Shown one piece after another: positions 1 to 9,142 of a DNA stretch of 64,000 bases (within the stretch, counting starts at the first letter, position 1; each line of letters starts with the position of its first letter). The DNA lies in contig NZ_AP017372.2 in the NCBI RefSeq assembly GCF_002356555.2, positions 2,462,501-2,526,500 of the forward strand. Reading direction: 5' to 3'. The position numbers were made by a program, and so were the translations under genes. The notes below the pieces were generated by a model. The model did not search any database. It was not told the origin of the DNA and saw nothing but the letters and a program-made list of their open reading frames with translations. Source of the stretch: Halorhodospira halochloris (GTDB lineage: Bacteria; Pseudomonadota; Gammaproteobacteria; Nitrococcales; Halorhodospiraceae).

Positions 1-1
1 C

Positions 2-1102
2 CGAGGAGACAGTCTGGCGCGGATTATCGCCCGAGCAGGTTTCTCAGCCAGGGTATCTCACCAAGTGATGAACTCGGGTGACGCCGCCAGCCATCTGAGG
101 AACATTCATCCTGGGCAGAAGCTGACCATTTTCCGCGACAACAAGGAGCGGTTCGCTGGGTTAGAGTACCACGTAGACACTCGACGAACACTTAAGGTTA
201 AAAGGTCCGTGGAGCAGGACCCCGAGCAGGGACTGCAGTCCTCCTTAGTGTCGCGCCAGGTTCAGCGGCACAGAATTCGGACCGAGGAACCATTGCTAGG
301 ATCGCTTTACCTAACTGCGCGACGCGCTGGACTCTCCGACCAGATGACCATGAATCTAGCCGGCATCCTTAGCTGGGAAATAGACCTAGGGCGACAACTG
401 CGCAAGAACGATCGCTTGGCGATCATCTATGACAAAATCAAGAGCCCCGACGGGGAGCTGCTTGACACAGAGATACAAGCGGTTAGTTACCGCGGCAGAA
501 ACGCAGAACTTGAGGCAATAAGATTTGAGAGAGCCGATGGCCAATCAAGTTACTACAACCCCGACGGGGACAATCTGCGCCGTGAGTTAAAGCGCTACCC
601 GGTTGATTACACACGCATCAGTTCGCATTTTGATCTTAATCGCCGCCATCCTATACTCGGGGTTAGACGCCCCCACCTCGGCGTAGACCTTGCCGCCCCC
701 ACAGGAACTCCAGTTTATGCAGCGGGCGATGGCAGAGTGGTTGAACGAGGGCGCAATGGCGGTTACGGCCGCGTAGTCTCCATAGAGCACGGTTCGGGAT
801 ATAAGACGCTATACGCACACCTAAATGGTTACGCCCGTGGGCTTAGAGTTGGCGACAGGGTTCAGCGAGGGCAGTTGATAGGATACGTCGGCCAATCCGG
901 AACTGCCACGGGTCCCCACTTGCACTATGAAGTGATAGTCAACGGCCGTCACCGTGATCCGGTTAAAGTTGATCTACCTAAGGCTGAACCCTTGACTGAT
1001 GATTACCTAGCCAAATTCCTTAGTCACGCAAAACCATTAGTACAGGCTCTGCGCGACCCGGATAGCGGGGATGATGAGATAAAGATTGCCTCCAACGACT
1101 AA
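2..1102 (+). CDS. M23-family peptidoglycan endopeptidase, 5' partial
   Basis: The frame is open from base 2 and reads GDSLARIIARAGFS before the first Met codon at 65, so the gene begins upstream of the window. That N-terminal stretch resembles the OapA/LysM-like opening of envelope metallopeptidases. The C-terminal half is a LytM/M23 domain: HLGVDLAAPTGTPVYA supplies the first zinc His and Asp, and GPHLHYEV supplies the HxH. The family cleaves peptide cross-links in murein in the periplasm. The next gene, anmK (murein recycling), starts 5 bases after the stop, which suggests a shared transcript. The order M23 peptidase-anmK-erpA-argC is familiar from pseudomonads and relatives. Confidence 0.9.
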   Translation, partial: RGDSLARIIARAGFSARVSHQVMNSGDAASHLRNIHPGQKLTIFRDNKERFAGLEYHVDTRRTLKVKRSVEQDPEQGLQSSLVSRQVQRHRIRTEEPLLGSLYLTARRAGLSDQMTMNLAGILSWEIDLGRQLRKNDRLAIIYDKIKSPDGELLDTEIQAVSYRGRNAELEAIRFERADGQSSYYNPDGDNLRRELKRYPVDYTRISSHFDLNRRHPILGVRRPHLGVDLAAPTGTPVYAAGDGRVVERGRNGGYGRVVSIEHGSGYKTLYAHLNGYARGLRVGDRVQRGQLIGYVGQSGTATGPHLHYEVIVNGRHRDPVKVDLPKAEPLTDDYLAKFLSHAKPLVQALRDPDSGDDEIKIASND

Positions 1103-1107
1103 CGAAC

Positions 1108-2235
1108 ATGGCTAACAACAATCTCAGCGGCGGTTTGTATATTGGTCTCTTGTCCGGGACCAGCATTGACGGCGTAGACAGCGCGCTCGTTAGACTCTCA
1201 GACCAAGGAATGGTTGAGAAAACCTTAGCAACTGCAACCACTCCTTTCCCGAGGGGGATGGCAGAAGAGATACGCTCTCTTGGGGCGAAGACGCCTCTGG
1301 AAAGGGTTTGCGAAATCGACTACCGCCTCGCAGACGCCTTCGCTGCAGCCGCCACCAGCATGCTGGAACAGGCACCTGCGAATGAGGTTGTTACTGCCAT
1401 TGGCTGTCACGGCCAGACGATCTGGCACAACAGTCAGTCCTATCCACCAACTTCTGTACAACTCGGTGATGCCAACCGCATAGCCGCCCAAACTGGAGTA
1501 CAAGTTGTAACCGACTTTCGCCGCCGCGATATAGCCGAAGGCGGACAAGGCGCACCGCTAGCGCCTGCCTTTCATAAGCACTGTCTCAGCAAACCCCATG
1601 AATCCAAGGCCATTCTCAATTTAGGCGGCATCGCTAACATAACTTTACTTCCCATAGAAGCTCCCGCATCAACCCCAGTATCAGGTTTTGACACCGGACC
1701 AGCCAACACCCTTCTTGATGCCTGGATTAGGAAATGCCACGGCATAAGCTACGACGGCGGTGGCAGATGGGCAGCAACGGGCAATGTTGACGGTAACCTG
1801 CTTACACGCCTGCTAGAAGACCCATACTTCATACAACCCCCCCCGAAAAGCACCGGGCCCGAACACTTCTCCCTGGAGTGGTTACTTAAGCATCTTGATC
1901 AGTCGTTTGCGGCTGAAGATGTGCAGGCAACTTTAGTTGAATTAACTGCAGCCTCGGTAGCCGAGTCCATTAACCGCTGGGGAGGGGCAGATATTGATCG
2001 TATATATGTCTGCGGGGGCGGGGCACATAATCAACTATTGATGCAACGGCTGAGAGAGTGGTGCCATCCAACAGATGTGACAACCACCGCGTCAATCGGC
2101 ATCGACCCCGATTATGTGGAGGCACTGGCATTCGCTTGGCTAGCCTGGGCTCGCCTGAACCACCTGCCAGGCAACCTACCTTGCGTGACCGGGGCACATC
2201 GCCCTGCTGTGCTGGGCAGTTTGTACGCAATATAA
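1108..2235 (+). CDS. anmK: Anhydro-N-acetylmuramic acid kinase
   Basis: The 375-residue product matches the AnmK family in length and opens with the ATP-site signature GLLSGTSIDGVDSALV. Other family blocks are GCHGQTIWH, DFRRRDIAEGGQGAPLAPAFH, LNLGGIANIT, FDTGPAN and CGGGAHN. The enzyme phosphorylates and opens 1,6-anhydroMurNAc released during cell-wall turnover, giving MurNAc-6-phosphate in the cytoplasm. It follows the M23 peptidase gene by 5 bases. Its stop lies just before a palindromic intergenic repeat. Confidence 0.95.
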   Translation: MANNNLSGGLYIGLLSGTSIDGVDSALVRLSDQGMVEKTLATATTPFPRGMAEEIRSLGAKTPLERVCEIDYRLADAFAAAATSMLEQAPANEVVTAIGCHGQTIWHNSQSYPPTSVQLGDANRIAAQTGVQVVTDFRRRDIAEGGQGAPLAPAFHKHCLSKPHESKAILNLGGIANITLLPIEAPASTPVSGFDTGPANTLLDAWIRKCHGISYDGGGRWAATGNVDGNLLTRLLEDPYFIQPPPKSTGPEHFSLEWLLKHLDQSFAAEDVQATLVELTAASVAESINRWGGADIDRIYVCGGGAHNQLLMQRLREWCHPTDVTTTASIGIDPDYVEALAFAWLAWARLNHLPGNLPCVTGAHRPAVLGSLYAI

Positions 2236-2296
2236 ATTCCGCTTGCCACCCATACTTGCCCCCTCCCCACGAGAAGGGAGTGTTGCGTGTCCCGAT

Positions 2297-2446
2297 AGAA
2301 ACCTCTACCCCCTGAGCCATTTTAGCTGCCCCCGACTGGAGGACGCCGTGAAAACATCCCTGGAGTTTCATGGTGCCATCCCTGACACCAAGAACTCCAC
2401 GCCGGAACAGGAAAATGTAAATTGCTCAGGGGGGTTAGAGGCGCCC
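2297..2446 (-). repeat. Palindromic MITE-like element, copy 1
   Basis: This is an approximately 150-bp non-coding element between anmK and erpA. The ends are imperfect inverted repeats starting at CCTCTA and running through CCCTGAGC. The centre, read on the minus strand, carries the family core CAGGGATGGCACCATGAAA followed by a TTCACGGCG block. It is in reverse orientation relative to the copies at 21.8 and 31.9 kb. No transposase is encoded. Edges are approximate because no flanking duplication is visible. Confidence 0.6.
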
Positions 2447-2501
2447 TAAGGGGATATTATAGGCCTACCTAAACACGGCGGCGCGTCTATCAAAGCAGCC
2501 G

Positions 2502-2882
2502 TTAGAATCTCCCTCCAGCAGCGCCGCAACCTCCGCAAGTTGTGGTTACATTGGGGTTACGGATCACAAATTGCTCGCCATTCTCGCCTGCCACATAGTC
2601 AACTTCGGCCCCATCCAGGTACATGCTGCTAAACGGATCAACTACTATCTGCACGCCCCGCCTCTGGGTAACCAAATCATCATCTTCGACCTCTTCCTCT
2701 AATGTGAAACCATACTGAAATCCTGAGCATCCGCCGCCGCTGATAAATACCCGCAACTTAAGGTCGTCACTCTGCTCCGACTCAATCAATTCACGAATTT
2801 TATCTGCTGCGGCGTCTCTAAATACCAGCGGTATATCCAAACTGGGCTCGGAAGTATTATCAGCTTGAGGTGATCCTGCCAT
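2502..2882 (-). CDS. erpA: A-type iron-sulfur carrier, ErpA-like
   Basis: The product is a 126-residue HesB/IscA-family protein with the fold motifs [26 protein letters not shown] and NPNVTTTC. These proteins carry Fe-S clusters to apoproteins, with ligands from one central and two C-terminal cysteines. Its position between anmK and argC is the usual place of erpA in gammaproteobacteria. The C-terminal ligand motif reads CGGCG (Cys-x2-Cys) rather than the usual CGCG (Cys-x-Cys), and the tail is AAGGRF rather than the common SSFxx. The start at 2882 is an ATG. Family assignment is firm; the ErpA subtype rests on synteny. Confidence 0.85.
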   Translation of the reverse strand: MAGSPQADNTSEPSLDIPLVFRDAAADKIRELIESEQSDDLKLRVFISGGGCSGFQYGFTLEEEVEDDDLVTQRRGVQIVVDPFSSMYLDGAEVDYVAGENGEQFVIRNPNVTTTCGGCGAAGGRF

Positions 2883-2978
2883 CTGTCTTGACCTCTTTTG
2901 TTGATAGTCATCCCGTCTCAGGGGATCTTATATAAACCTGTCCATCACTGACATCCTACTTTGGTGCTAACGGTTCCC

Positions 2979-4013
2979 CTAAGCAGAACACTCTGCAGAT
3001 ACCAAGCCAGTCTCTTCTTTGAAGCCAAACATCAAGTTAAGGTTTTGGATCGCTTGACCTGAAGCACCCTTGGTAAGGTTGTCAATAACCGCTAATATCA
3101 CCAGTCGGTCACGCCTCGATGCCGACTGATGCAGGGCCACCAAAGACCTGTTGCTACCTGCTACCCAGCGGGTCTCGGGGTGCTCTCCCGAATCCATAAG
3201 ATCGACAAATGGTTCATCTGCATAGCGCTGAGCATACAGCGCATGAAACTGTTCAAGGGATCCGTCAACAGGAACGTGCAAGGTGGCCTGCATGCCTCTA
3301 GTCATAGGCACTAAATGAGGAACGAAGGAAATGTCGACGCAACCGCCTAGGGCATCGCCGAGAACCTGTTCAATCTCCGGCAAATGCCTATGCCCACTCG
3401 CCCCATAAGCTTTGAAGCTCTCATTTGCTTCGCAGAACAGAGTCTGCAACTTCAAGGCCCTGCCCGCTCCAGATACCCCCGATTTACAGTCAGCTACTAT
3501 ATGCCCCAAATCAAACTGTTGAGACTCCAGCAACGGCAACAACCCCAAGGCCACGGCCGTCGGATAACAACCAGGATTGGCAACCAACTTAGCCTCTGCT
3601 ATGGCGGCTCGATTAAGCTCAGCAAGACCATATACCGCCTCTGCAAGCAGATCGGGACAAGCATGCTCCATTCCGTACCATTGCTGCCACCTCGAGGCAT
3701 CGCGCAGGCGAAAGTCAGCGCCCAGATCAATAACTTTACAACCTGCATCTAGCAACTCTCGGGTAGACTGCATGGCTATGCCGTTGGGCGTTGCAAAGAG
3801 AACCACATCACACCTGGATAGCCTCACAGGATCAGGCTCCTGAAAGACCAGATCAGTTACACCGCGCAGCCCAGGGAATATTTCATCTACCCGGCGCCCA
3901 GCCTCACCGCGTGAGGTTATCTCAGCGATGTGCAAATGCGGATGGGCAGCAATCAGCCGCAACAACTCAATGCCTGTATATCCCGTCCCGCCTACGATAC
4001 CAACATTAACCAT
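2979..4013 (-). CDS. argC: N-acetyl-gamma-glutamyl-phosphate reductase
   Basis: From the ATG at 4013 the protein is 344 residues and starts [20 protein letters not shown], the NADP-binding Rossmann loop. The active-site cysteine sits in [15 protein letters not shown], and [13 protein letters not shown] and [13 protein letters not shown] are family blocks. It catalyses the NADPH-dependent third step of arginine synthesis. The frame stays open upstream to 4115, but the 34 extra residues do not look like ArgC. A GAGGGAAG ribosome-binding site precedes the 4013 ATG. It is divergent from hemJ. Confidence 0.95.
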   Translation of the reverse strand: MVNVGIVGGTGYTGIELLRLIAAHPHLHIAEITSRGEAGRRVDEIFPGLRGVTDLVFQEPDPVRLSRCDVVLFATPNGIAMQSTRELLDAGCKVIDLGADFRLRDASRWQQWYGMEHACPDLLAEAVYGLAELNRAAIAEAKLVANPGCYPTAVALGLLPLLESQQFDLGHIVADCKSGVSGAGRALKLQTLFCEANESFKAYGASGHRHLPEIEQVLGDALGGCVDISFVPHLVPMTRGMQATLHVPVDGSLEQFHALYAQRYADEPFVDLMDSGEHPETRWVAGSNRSLVALHQSASRRDRLVILAVIDNLTKGASGQAIQNLNLMFGFKEETGLVSAECSA

Positions 4014-4107
4014 ATACTTCCCTCGCTCCCGAGGCCTCAAAGGCCTACAATAACCGTTGTCGAAACCCAAATACCCGTTTAACCAGGAACAGCAAAGAGG
4101 TATAGAC

Positions 4108-4530
4108 GTGTACACATGGATTGAAGCCTTTCATATAATAGTCGTGGTCACATGGTTCGCTGCTCTCTTCTACCTGCCTCGACTGTTTGTCTATCACGCC
4201 ATGACCGACGACCGGCCAGGTATTGAGCGTTTTAAGGTAATGGAGAGAAAGCTAAACAGAGGCATAATGCTACCCAGCGCTATCGCCGTGGTTGCATTAG
4301 GTGTGACGCTGCTCACCTTGGCGCCGTCCTTGCTAACCCAGGGCTGGATGATCGTGAAGCTCGTCCTCGTCGCTCTGTTAATCGCCTATCACGCCTACTG
4401 CCACTACCTGGTCAAGGTGTTTGAGCGCGACGAGAATCAGCGCAGCCATGTCTGGTTCCGAGTATTCAACGAATTGCCAGTCCTGGTGCTGATACCTGTC
4501 GTAATACTTGCTGTAGTAAAACCGTTCTGA
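4108..4530 (+). CDS. hemJ: Protoporphyrinogen IX oxidase HemJ
   Basis: The protein is a four-helix membrane protein of the HemJ/UPF0093 family. With the GTG at 4108 it has 140 residues, the family length, and starts just before [20 protein letters not shown]. The His in AFHI and the Lys in MIVKLVLV match conserved residues of the family. It oxidises protoporphyrinogen IX to protoporphyrin IX for haem synthesis in the inner membrane. AAAGAGG lies about 7 bases before the GTG. An ATG at 4057 would add a hydrophilic leader unlike the family, so I prefer 4108. Confidence 0.85.
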   Translation: MYTWIEAFHIIVVVTWFAALFYLPRLFVYHAMTDDRPGIERFKVMERKLNRGIMLPSAIAVVALGVTLLTLAPSLLTQGWMIVKLVLVALLIAYHAYCHYLVKVFERDENQRSHVWFRVFNELPVLVLIPVVILAVVKPF

Positions 4531-4559
4531 CCAAAAAAGTGGTTCAAACAGTACCAGGA

Positions 4560-4716
4560 GGAGCTCTTAAACACCTTTTGCGCCCTGCAACCCTGCTGTG
4601 GAGAGTCGGTTAGCCACTCCCTAGAGATCTCAAATCGCTAATCCCGGCTCGCTAACCGCGGCGCCACGCCCTCCACAACGGGGTTGCCAGTAGCGCAAGT
4701 GAAGTTATTAAAGAGG
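4560..4716. repeat. Palindromic MITE-like element, diverged copy 2
   Basis: This intergenic element lies between hemJ and the bacterioferritin gene. The outer arms pair imperfectly: CTCTTAAACACC with CTGCTGTGGAG on the left, and CCTCCACAACGGGG with TTATTAAAGAGG on the right. They share the TGTGGAGG/CCTCCACA inner arm ends of the other copies. The core has diverged and instead contains a smaller inverted pair, CGGTTAGC and GCTAACCG. The convergent genes on either side end close to it, so it could also help terminate both transcripts. Confidence 0.5.
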
Positions 4717-4718
4717 AT

Positions 4719-5204
4719 CTATTCTCCTTCGCTGGCTCCGCCGACCAACGTCTGCAGGTAATTCGCCTCGCCCAGCTGATCCATCAGCTCCAACTGCGTC
4801 TCCAGCCAATCAGCGTGGCCCTCTTCATCGCCAATGAGCTTAATGAATAATTCCCGTGACGCATAATCGCGGACGCTATCGCAGTAGGCAGCTGCTTCAC
4901 GATAAAGCTCAAGGCTTGCCTGCTCACCAGCCAGATCGGCTTGGAACATCTCCCGTACATTCTCACCAATATTCAGTTTCTCAAGCTCCTGGAGGTTAGG
5001 AAGCCCGCCGAGGAAGAGTATACGCTGCATGAACTCATCAGCATGGCGCATCTCATCAATCGACTCCTCGTATTCCTTGGCCCCCAACACATCGTAGCCC
5101 CAGTCGTATGCCAATCTAGAGTGGAGGAAATACTGATTTATGGCAGTAAGCTCCATCTTCAAACCGCGATTCAAATACTCGATAACCTTCTGATCGCCCT
5201 GCAT
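4719..5204 (-). CDS. bfr: Bacterioferritin
   Basis: From the ATG at 5204 the protein has 161 residues. It shows every di-iron ligand at the same number as E. coli Bfr: Glu18, Glu51, His54, Glu94, Glu127 and His130, plus the haem-ligating Met52. It therefore should be a catalytically competent haem-containing iron-storage ferritin that forms a 24-subunit cytoplasmic shell. An upstream in-frame start at 5243 would add 13 residues absent from the family, and AAAGGGGT precedes the 5204 ATG. The bfd gene lies immediately upstream on the same strand, which suggests one transcript for iron storage and release. Confidence 0.95.
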   Translation of the reverse strand: MQGDQKVIEYLNRGLKMELTAINQYFLHSRLAYDWGYDVLGAKEYEESIDEMRHADEFMQRILFLGGLPNLQELEKLNIGENVREMFQADLAGEQASLELYREAAAYCDSVRDYASRELFIKLIGDEEGHADWLETQLELMDQLGEANYLQTLVGGASEGE

Positions 5205-5230
5205 AGCCGGTACCCCTTTCTGTTTAGTGC

Positions 5231-5428
5231 TTATGTCAAGCATTCTTTCTCAGCTTTTTGCTGACACGCTGAGCATTCACCTACGACTTTACTGACATGC
5301 GCAGCGCATTTACCACAACAGTCCATAACGCCTAACCGCGATTTAAGATCCTTTACCGAGGCAGACCCAGTGGCCACCGCTTCCTTTATCTGCCCGTCAG
5401 TAACCGCTTTACAGATACAAACGTACAT
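5231..5428 (-). CDS. bfd: Bacterioferritin-associated ferredoxin
   Basis: The 65-residue BFD-type [2Fe-2S] protein has ligands in MYVCICKAV (Cys-x-Cys) and in DCCGKCAAHV (Cys-x2-Cys). Bfd passes electrons to the haem of bacterioferritin to release stored iron. It is followed by bfr on the same strand. A good ribosome-binding site (GGGAGGAAT) precedes the ATG. An AT-rich promoter with a Fur-like sequence lies upstream. Confidence 0.93.
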   Translation of the reverse strand: MYVCICKAVTDGQIKEAVATGSASVKDLKSRLGVMDCCGKCAAHVSKVVGECSACQQKAEKECLT

Positions 5429-5454
5429 CGGATTCCTCCCTCAGCCTGGGGAGA

Positions 5455-5484
5455 ATCTTACAACATAATAATTTTAATTTGCAA
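5455..5484 (-). promoter_or_regulatory. bfd promoter with possible Fur box
   Basis: Read on the minus strand, TTGCAA (-35), an 18-base spacer and TAAGAT (-10) lie about 30 bases before the bfd ATG. The spacer region, 5464-5482, matches the 19-bp Fur consensus at about 13 positions by eye. Iron repression of bfd is known in other bacteria. The site here is an inference. Confidence 0.4.
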
Positions 5485-5495
5485 CAAGGCAGGAA

Positions 5496-7772
5496 TTACT
5501 TACCTGCCCTAATGAGCCCGCCTAGCTCATACTCCTCTAGTGTCCGGCGCAGCATCCTGCGCACCTCCTCGGGGGAGTCCATCTCTATTGCACGGTTGAC
5601 CAGTTCCGCAGCACGCGAAACCGGGACTCTCCGTACCACCCACTTAATCCGCAGCAGGCTTGATACACTCATCGATAAGCCCTGCACACCCAGCCCCATA
5701 AGGAGTATAGCCCCCGCCGGATCACCGGCCATGCCACCGCACACCGTGAGCCGCTTGCCGTGACGGCGGGCTGCCCAAACAACCTCGCGCACAGCGGCGA
5801 GGACAGCAGGATGCAATTCATCGTATAAGTTGGCTACCCTGCTGTTATTCCTATCAACCGCGAGCAGATACTGAGTGAGATCGTTGGATCCTAGCGAGAG
5901 GAAATCGGCTTGATCACAATATCGATCAATCTGATAAATGGTCGCGGGCACCTCTATCATCACCCCTAGGGGCGGAGTGCGCGCCTCGATACCATCCTCC
6001 GCGAGTTCCTCCTTAGCGCGCGCTAGCAACTCACGGACATCCCCTATCTCCTCAAGGCGACTGACCATGGGCAAAAGAATCTGCAGGTTATTGAGCCCAA
6101 CATCGGCGCGCAACATGGCGCGCAACTGGGTCAAAAAGATCTCCGGGTGATCAAGGGTCAACCGAATGCCGCGCCAGCCGAGGAATGGGTTCTCTTCGTG
6201 TATCGGGAAGTAGGGCAGCGACTTATCGCCACCAACATCAAGGGTTCTTAACACCACGGGGCGTGGACTGAATTGCTCAAGGACCTGGCGATACAGGAGA
6301 ACCTGATCTTCTTCACCTGGAAAACGGTCGCGAATTAGGAAGGGGAACTCGGTACGATGTAAGCCAATGCCTTCGCAACCAGCGGCAATGGACAGATTGA
6401 TATCCGATATCAGCCCGGTATTGGCATACAAGGAGATATGTCGACCATCCGGGCTAACAGATGGCTTCTCTTTAACCGCCTCAAGCCCTTGGGTGAACTC
6501 CGCCTCATCGTCGAGCAGGCGCTGATATTCTTGCTCTATGGTTGTTGACGGATCCACGTAAAAACGCCCCGAATAACCATCAACAACCGTTTTACAGCCC
6601 TCCAGTTGGCGAACGCGGAGGTCATCTACGCCCATAACGGCGGGAATACCTAAGGCACGCGCCAGTATCGCGACATGCGAATTGCGTGAACCCGTTGCGG
6701 AAACAACCGCTACCAGATTTTCCTGCGGTATCTCTGCCAACTGCGAAGCACTGACCTCATGACCTACCAAGACCGAATGGTCCGGCACCTGACGCACCTG
6801 TTCTCCCTCGTCACGCAGGCGGGATAGTATCCTTCTGCCCAAGTCACGGATATCACTGGCGCGCTCGCTTAGGTAGGGGTCTTCCATGTCCTCGAAAACC
6901 TTGACGTGTTCGAGTATAACCTGACGCAGTGCGCCTGGCGCCCAATTACCCGCACGGATCCGCTCTATGGTCTCGCGCACCAAGCTGTCGCCCTCAAGAA
7001 TGCGCAGATAGACATCGAAAAGCATCTGCTCATCAGGAGTTACCGAATCAGCTATCCTCTCACTAAGCTCTTTTAGCTCTCTTTTGACTTGGCCAACCGC
7101 AGCCTGAAATGACTCCAATTCCAGGTCTATGTCCAACGGACAACGATCGGGTATGGCGTTAAGGTCAGCCTGGGTATAGGAAACTACTGCTGTACCTATA
7201 GCGACGCCCGGCGCCCCGGGAAGCCCCCTGAGAACGCGCCCCGCCGCTGCATCCGAGCTGGCTCCCAAAGAGTCGAAGCCATCTATACCACCACTCGCCC
7301 GAGCGTGAGCAATGGCGCCAGCGAGCTGAGCCGCCAAGGTCACCAAAAACGCAACCTCGTTCTCTTCGAACCGCCTTTGATCAGACTGCTGAACGACTAA
7401 GACCCCGAGCACCGAGCGATAGTGTATAACCGGCACACCGAGAAATGAGCTGTAACGCTCCTCTCCTGTCTCCGGGAAATAAAGAAAGCGGGAATGGGCC
7501 GGGGCATTCTCGAGGTTAATCGGTTCTTCTCGCTCAGCAACGAGGCCCACAAGGCCTTCCGAGGTGGTTAAGCGAACCTGGCCAACGGCCTCCTGATGCA
7601 GCCCTCTGGTGTGCATCAGGACAAAATCACCTTGTTTGGTATCGCGCAGGTAGACCGAGCAGACATCCACGGACATCGTATCGGCGACCCGATCGACGAT
7701 GATCCGCAGGGCTTCACGCAGTCCTGGAGCGGCGTTAACCTCCCTGGTTACCCGATGTAGGATATCCAGCAT
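5496..7772 (-). CDS. ptsP: PEP-protein phosphotransferase PtsP (EI-Ntr)
   Basis: The 758-residue protein has an N-terminal GAF domain (about residues 15-150), then the PEP-utilising enzyme I domains. The phosphorylated histidine lies in GSRNSHVAILARALG. The C-terminal barrel contains GIGLHRTEFPFL, LRTLDVGGDKSLPYF, SLGSNDLTQYLLAVDRN and the active-site Cys in TVCGGMAGDP. It starts the nitrogen phosphotransferase relay, which is regulatory rather than sugar-transporting. Its neighbour rppH lies 9 bases upstream, the same arrangement as nudH-ptsP in E. coli. Confidence 0.95.
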   Translation of the reverse strand: MLDILHRVTREVNAAPGLREALRIIVDRVADTMSVDVCSVYLRDTKQGDFVLMHTRGLHQEAVGQVRLTTSEGLVGLVAEREEPINLENAPAHSRFLYFPETGEERYSSFLGVPVIHYRSVLGVLVVQQSDQRRFEENEVAFLVTLAAQLAGAIAHARASGGIDGFDSLGASSDAAAGRVLRGLPGAPGVAIGTAVVSYTQADLNAIPDRCPLDIDLELESFQAAVGQVKRELKELSERIADSVTPDEQMLFDVYLRILEGDSLVRETIERIRAGNWAPGALRQVILEHVKVFEDMEDPYLSERASDIRDLGRRILSRLRDEGEQVRQVPDHSVLVGHEVSASQLAEIPQENLVAVVSATGSRNSHVAILARALGIPAVMGVDDLRVRQLEGCKTVVDGYSGRFYVDPSTTIEQEYQRLLDDEAEFTQGLEAVKEKPSVSPDGRHISLYANTGLISDINLSIAAGCEGIGLHRTEFPFLIRDRFPGEEDQVLLYRQVLEQFSPRPVVLRTLDVGGDKSLPYFPIHEENPFLGWRGIRLTLDHPEIFLTQLRAMLRADVGLNNLQILLPMVSRLEEIGDVRELLARAKEELAEDGIEARTPPLGVMIEVPATIYQIDRYCDQADFLSLGSNDLTQYLLAVDRNNSRVANLYDELHPAVLAAVREVVWAARRHGKRLTVCGGMAGDPAGAILLMGLGVQGLSMSVSSLLRIKWVVRRVPVSRAAELVNRAIEMDSPEEVRRMLRRTLEEYELGGLIRAGK

Positions 7773-7781
7773 AAGCCTGCC

Positions 7782-8336
7782 TCAGCGCACCCGGCGTTTT
7801 GCCGCTGGAGGGATGCATACAGCTCTACCCTCGACAGTGCCGCCAGCGCTGGGCAAATCCTGTCTCAAGTATATAGAGAGCTCCTCCAGCGCCTGGCGGT
7901 AGACGCGACGCTTAAAGAAAATGACCTCTTCGACCGGGCGCCAGTAATCCACCCACCGCCAATTGTCGAATTCCGGATGAGGACAGCCATCCAACCGCAC
8001 TTGCTGCTCGTCAGCCAGTAGTCGCAACAAAAACCATATCTGCTTCTGGCCAATGCAGCGCTTCCCGGTACGCCGTATCATCCTCCTCGGTAAGCGATAC
8101 TTTAGCCACCTTTGAGTCGCACCGAGAATGGCGACATCTTCCTCACTTAAACCGATCTCTTCGGCGAGCTCACGATATAGTGCATCTAGGGGGGTTTCGT
8201 TCCCCTCTATGCCACCCTGGGGAAACTGCCACGCATCCTGACCACAGCGACGCGCCCACAACAGCATTCCGTCGCTGTTAGCAACTATGATGCCTACATT
8301 AGGACGAAAGCCGTCAGAATCTACCACCCCAGGCAC
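7782..8336 (-). CDS. rppH: RNA pyrophosphohydrolase
   Basis: This is a 184-residue Nudix protein. The Nudix box G-x5-E-x7-REUxEExGU is complete (GGIEGNE, then RELAEEIGL). The [12 protein letters not shown] start and [15 protein letters not shown] block are RppH signatures. The enzyme removes pyrophosphate from 5'-triphosphorylated mRNA and so opens the way to RNase E decay. The GTG at 8336 has GGGAGG only one base away, so the GTG at 8327, which aligns with the start of E. coli RppH, may be the real start. ptsP follows. Confidence 0.93.
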   Translation of the reverse strand: MPGVVDSDGFRPNVGIIVANSDGMLLWARRCGQDAWQFPQGGIEGNETPLDALYRELAEEIGLSEEDVAILGATQRWLKYRLPRRMIRRTGKRCIGQKQIWFLLRLLADEQQVRLDGCPHPEFDNWRWVDYWRPVEEVIFFKRRVYRQALEELSIYLRQDLPSAGGTVEGRAVCIPPAAKRRVR

Positions 8337-8458
8337 GCCTCCCTACGCGTATACAACCGGAGTTATTCTTGCATAGTAGCTATCAAATGGGCAATCTCGG
8401 CTATGCTGGATGATAATGGCGAGCGGAGCCGAGACTAAACTTTTACTGGAGGATAGAC

Positions 8459-9142
8459 GTGGCTATTGCGTTGTTCGACCTTGACAACACACTTATTGCC
8501 GGCGACAGCGACTGTCTGTGGGGCGAGTACCTGGTCTCCTGCGGGGCTGTAGATGATCAGCAATTTGCTGCCGCGCATAGGCAGTTCCACGAGCAATACG
8601 TACAAGGAAATCTCGATATAGACTCATTCCTTGAGTTTGCACTAAGGCCCTTAGCTGAGAACAGCATTGATGACCTGCTAAAGTGGCGTGAAGACTTCAT
8701 GCGCAGCCTTATCGAGCCAATAGTACTGCCTGCTGCAGAAAGGCTTATTGAGTCGCATCGCAGCGCCGGGGACCATTTGGCAATTGTTACCGCCACGAAC
8801 AGCTTCGTAACGACTCCGATAGCTCACCGCCTCGGCATCAACTCGCTTATGGCAACTGAGCCAGAGGTCGTCAATGAGCGCTATACCGGCCGCTATACCG
8901 GCACGCCAACCTTTCAGGAAGGAAAGATAGCTGTCGTGAACAATTGGCTGCAAAAAAACGACTTAATCAACTTGAGTTGCTACTTTTACAGTGACTCACT
9001 TAACGATATACCGCTTTTGGAAAGTGTCGAGCACCCTGTAGCAGTAGACCCTGATGAGAAACTGGCAGATGTGGCCAACAAAAGAGGGTGGCGGATCTTG
9101 ACTTTGCGTGCCGGTGAGCAACCGGTAGATATCGATTACTAG
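8459..9142 (+). CDS. HAD-superfamily phosphatase, SerB-like subfamily IB
   Basis: The 227-residue protein begins ALFDLDNTLIAGD, the HAD motif I with nucleophile Asp and second Asp. VTATNSFVT is motif II, and FYSDSLNDIPLL is the motif III/IV acidic pair. The cap and length resemble phosphoserine-phosphatase-like HAD-IB enzymes. Its substrate cannot be read from the sequence. It uses a GTG start with GGAGGATAG nearby. Its TAG stop shares a CTAG tetranucleotide with the convergent stop of lnt, so the two coding regions overlap by four bases. Confidence 0.85.
   Translation: MAIALFDLDNTLIAGDSDCLWGEYLVSCGAVDDQQFAAAHRQFHEQYVQGNLDIDSFLEFALRPLAENSIDDLLKWREDFMRSLIEPIVLPAAERLIESHRSAGDHLAIVTATNSFVTTPIAHRLGINSLMATEPEVVNERYTGRYTGTPTFQEGKIAVVNNWLQKNDLINLSCYFYSDSLNDIPLLESVEHPVAVDPDEKLADVANKRGWRILTLRAGEQPVDIDY

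Noticed and set aside
2243-2449. Open frame on the plus strand after anmK
   Set aside because: It lies on palindromic copy 1; codon use and composition are not gene-like.
4013-4115. Longer ArgC starting at 4115
   Set aside because: The added residues are Cys/Arg-rich and unlike the family; a ribosome-binding site supports 4013.
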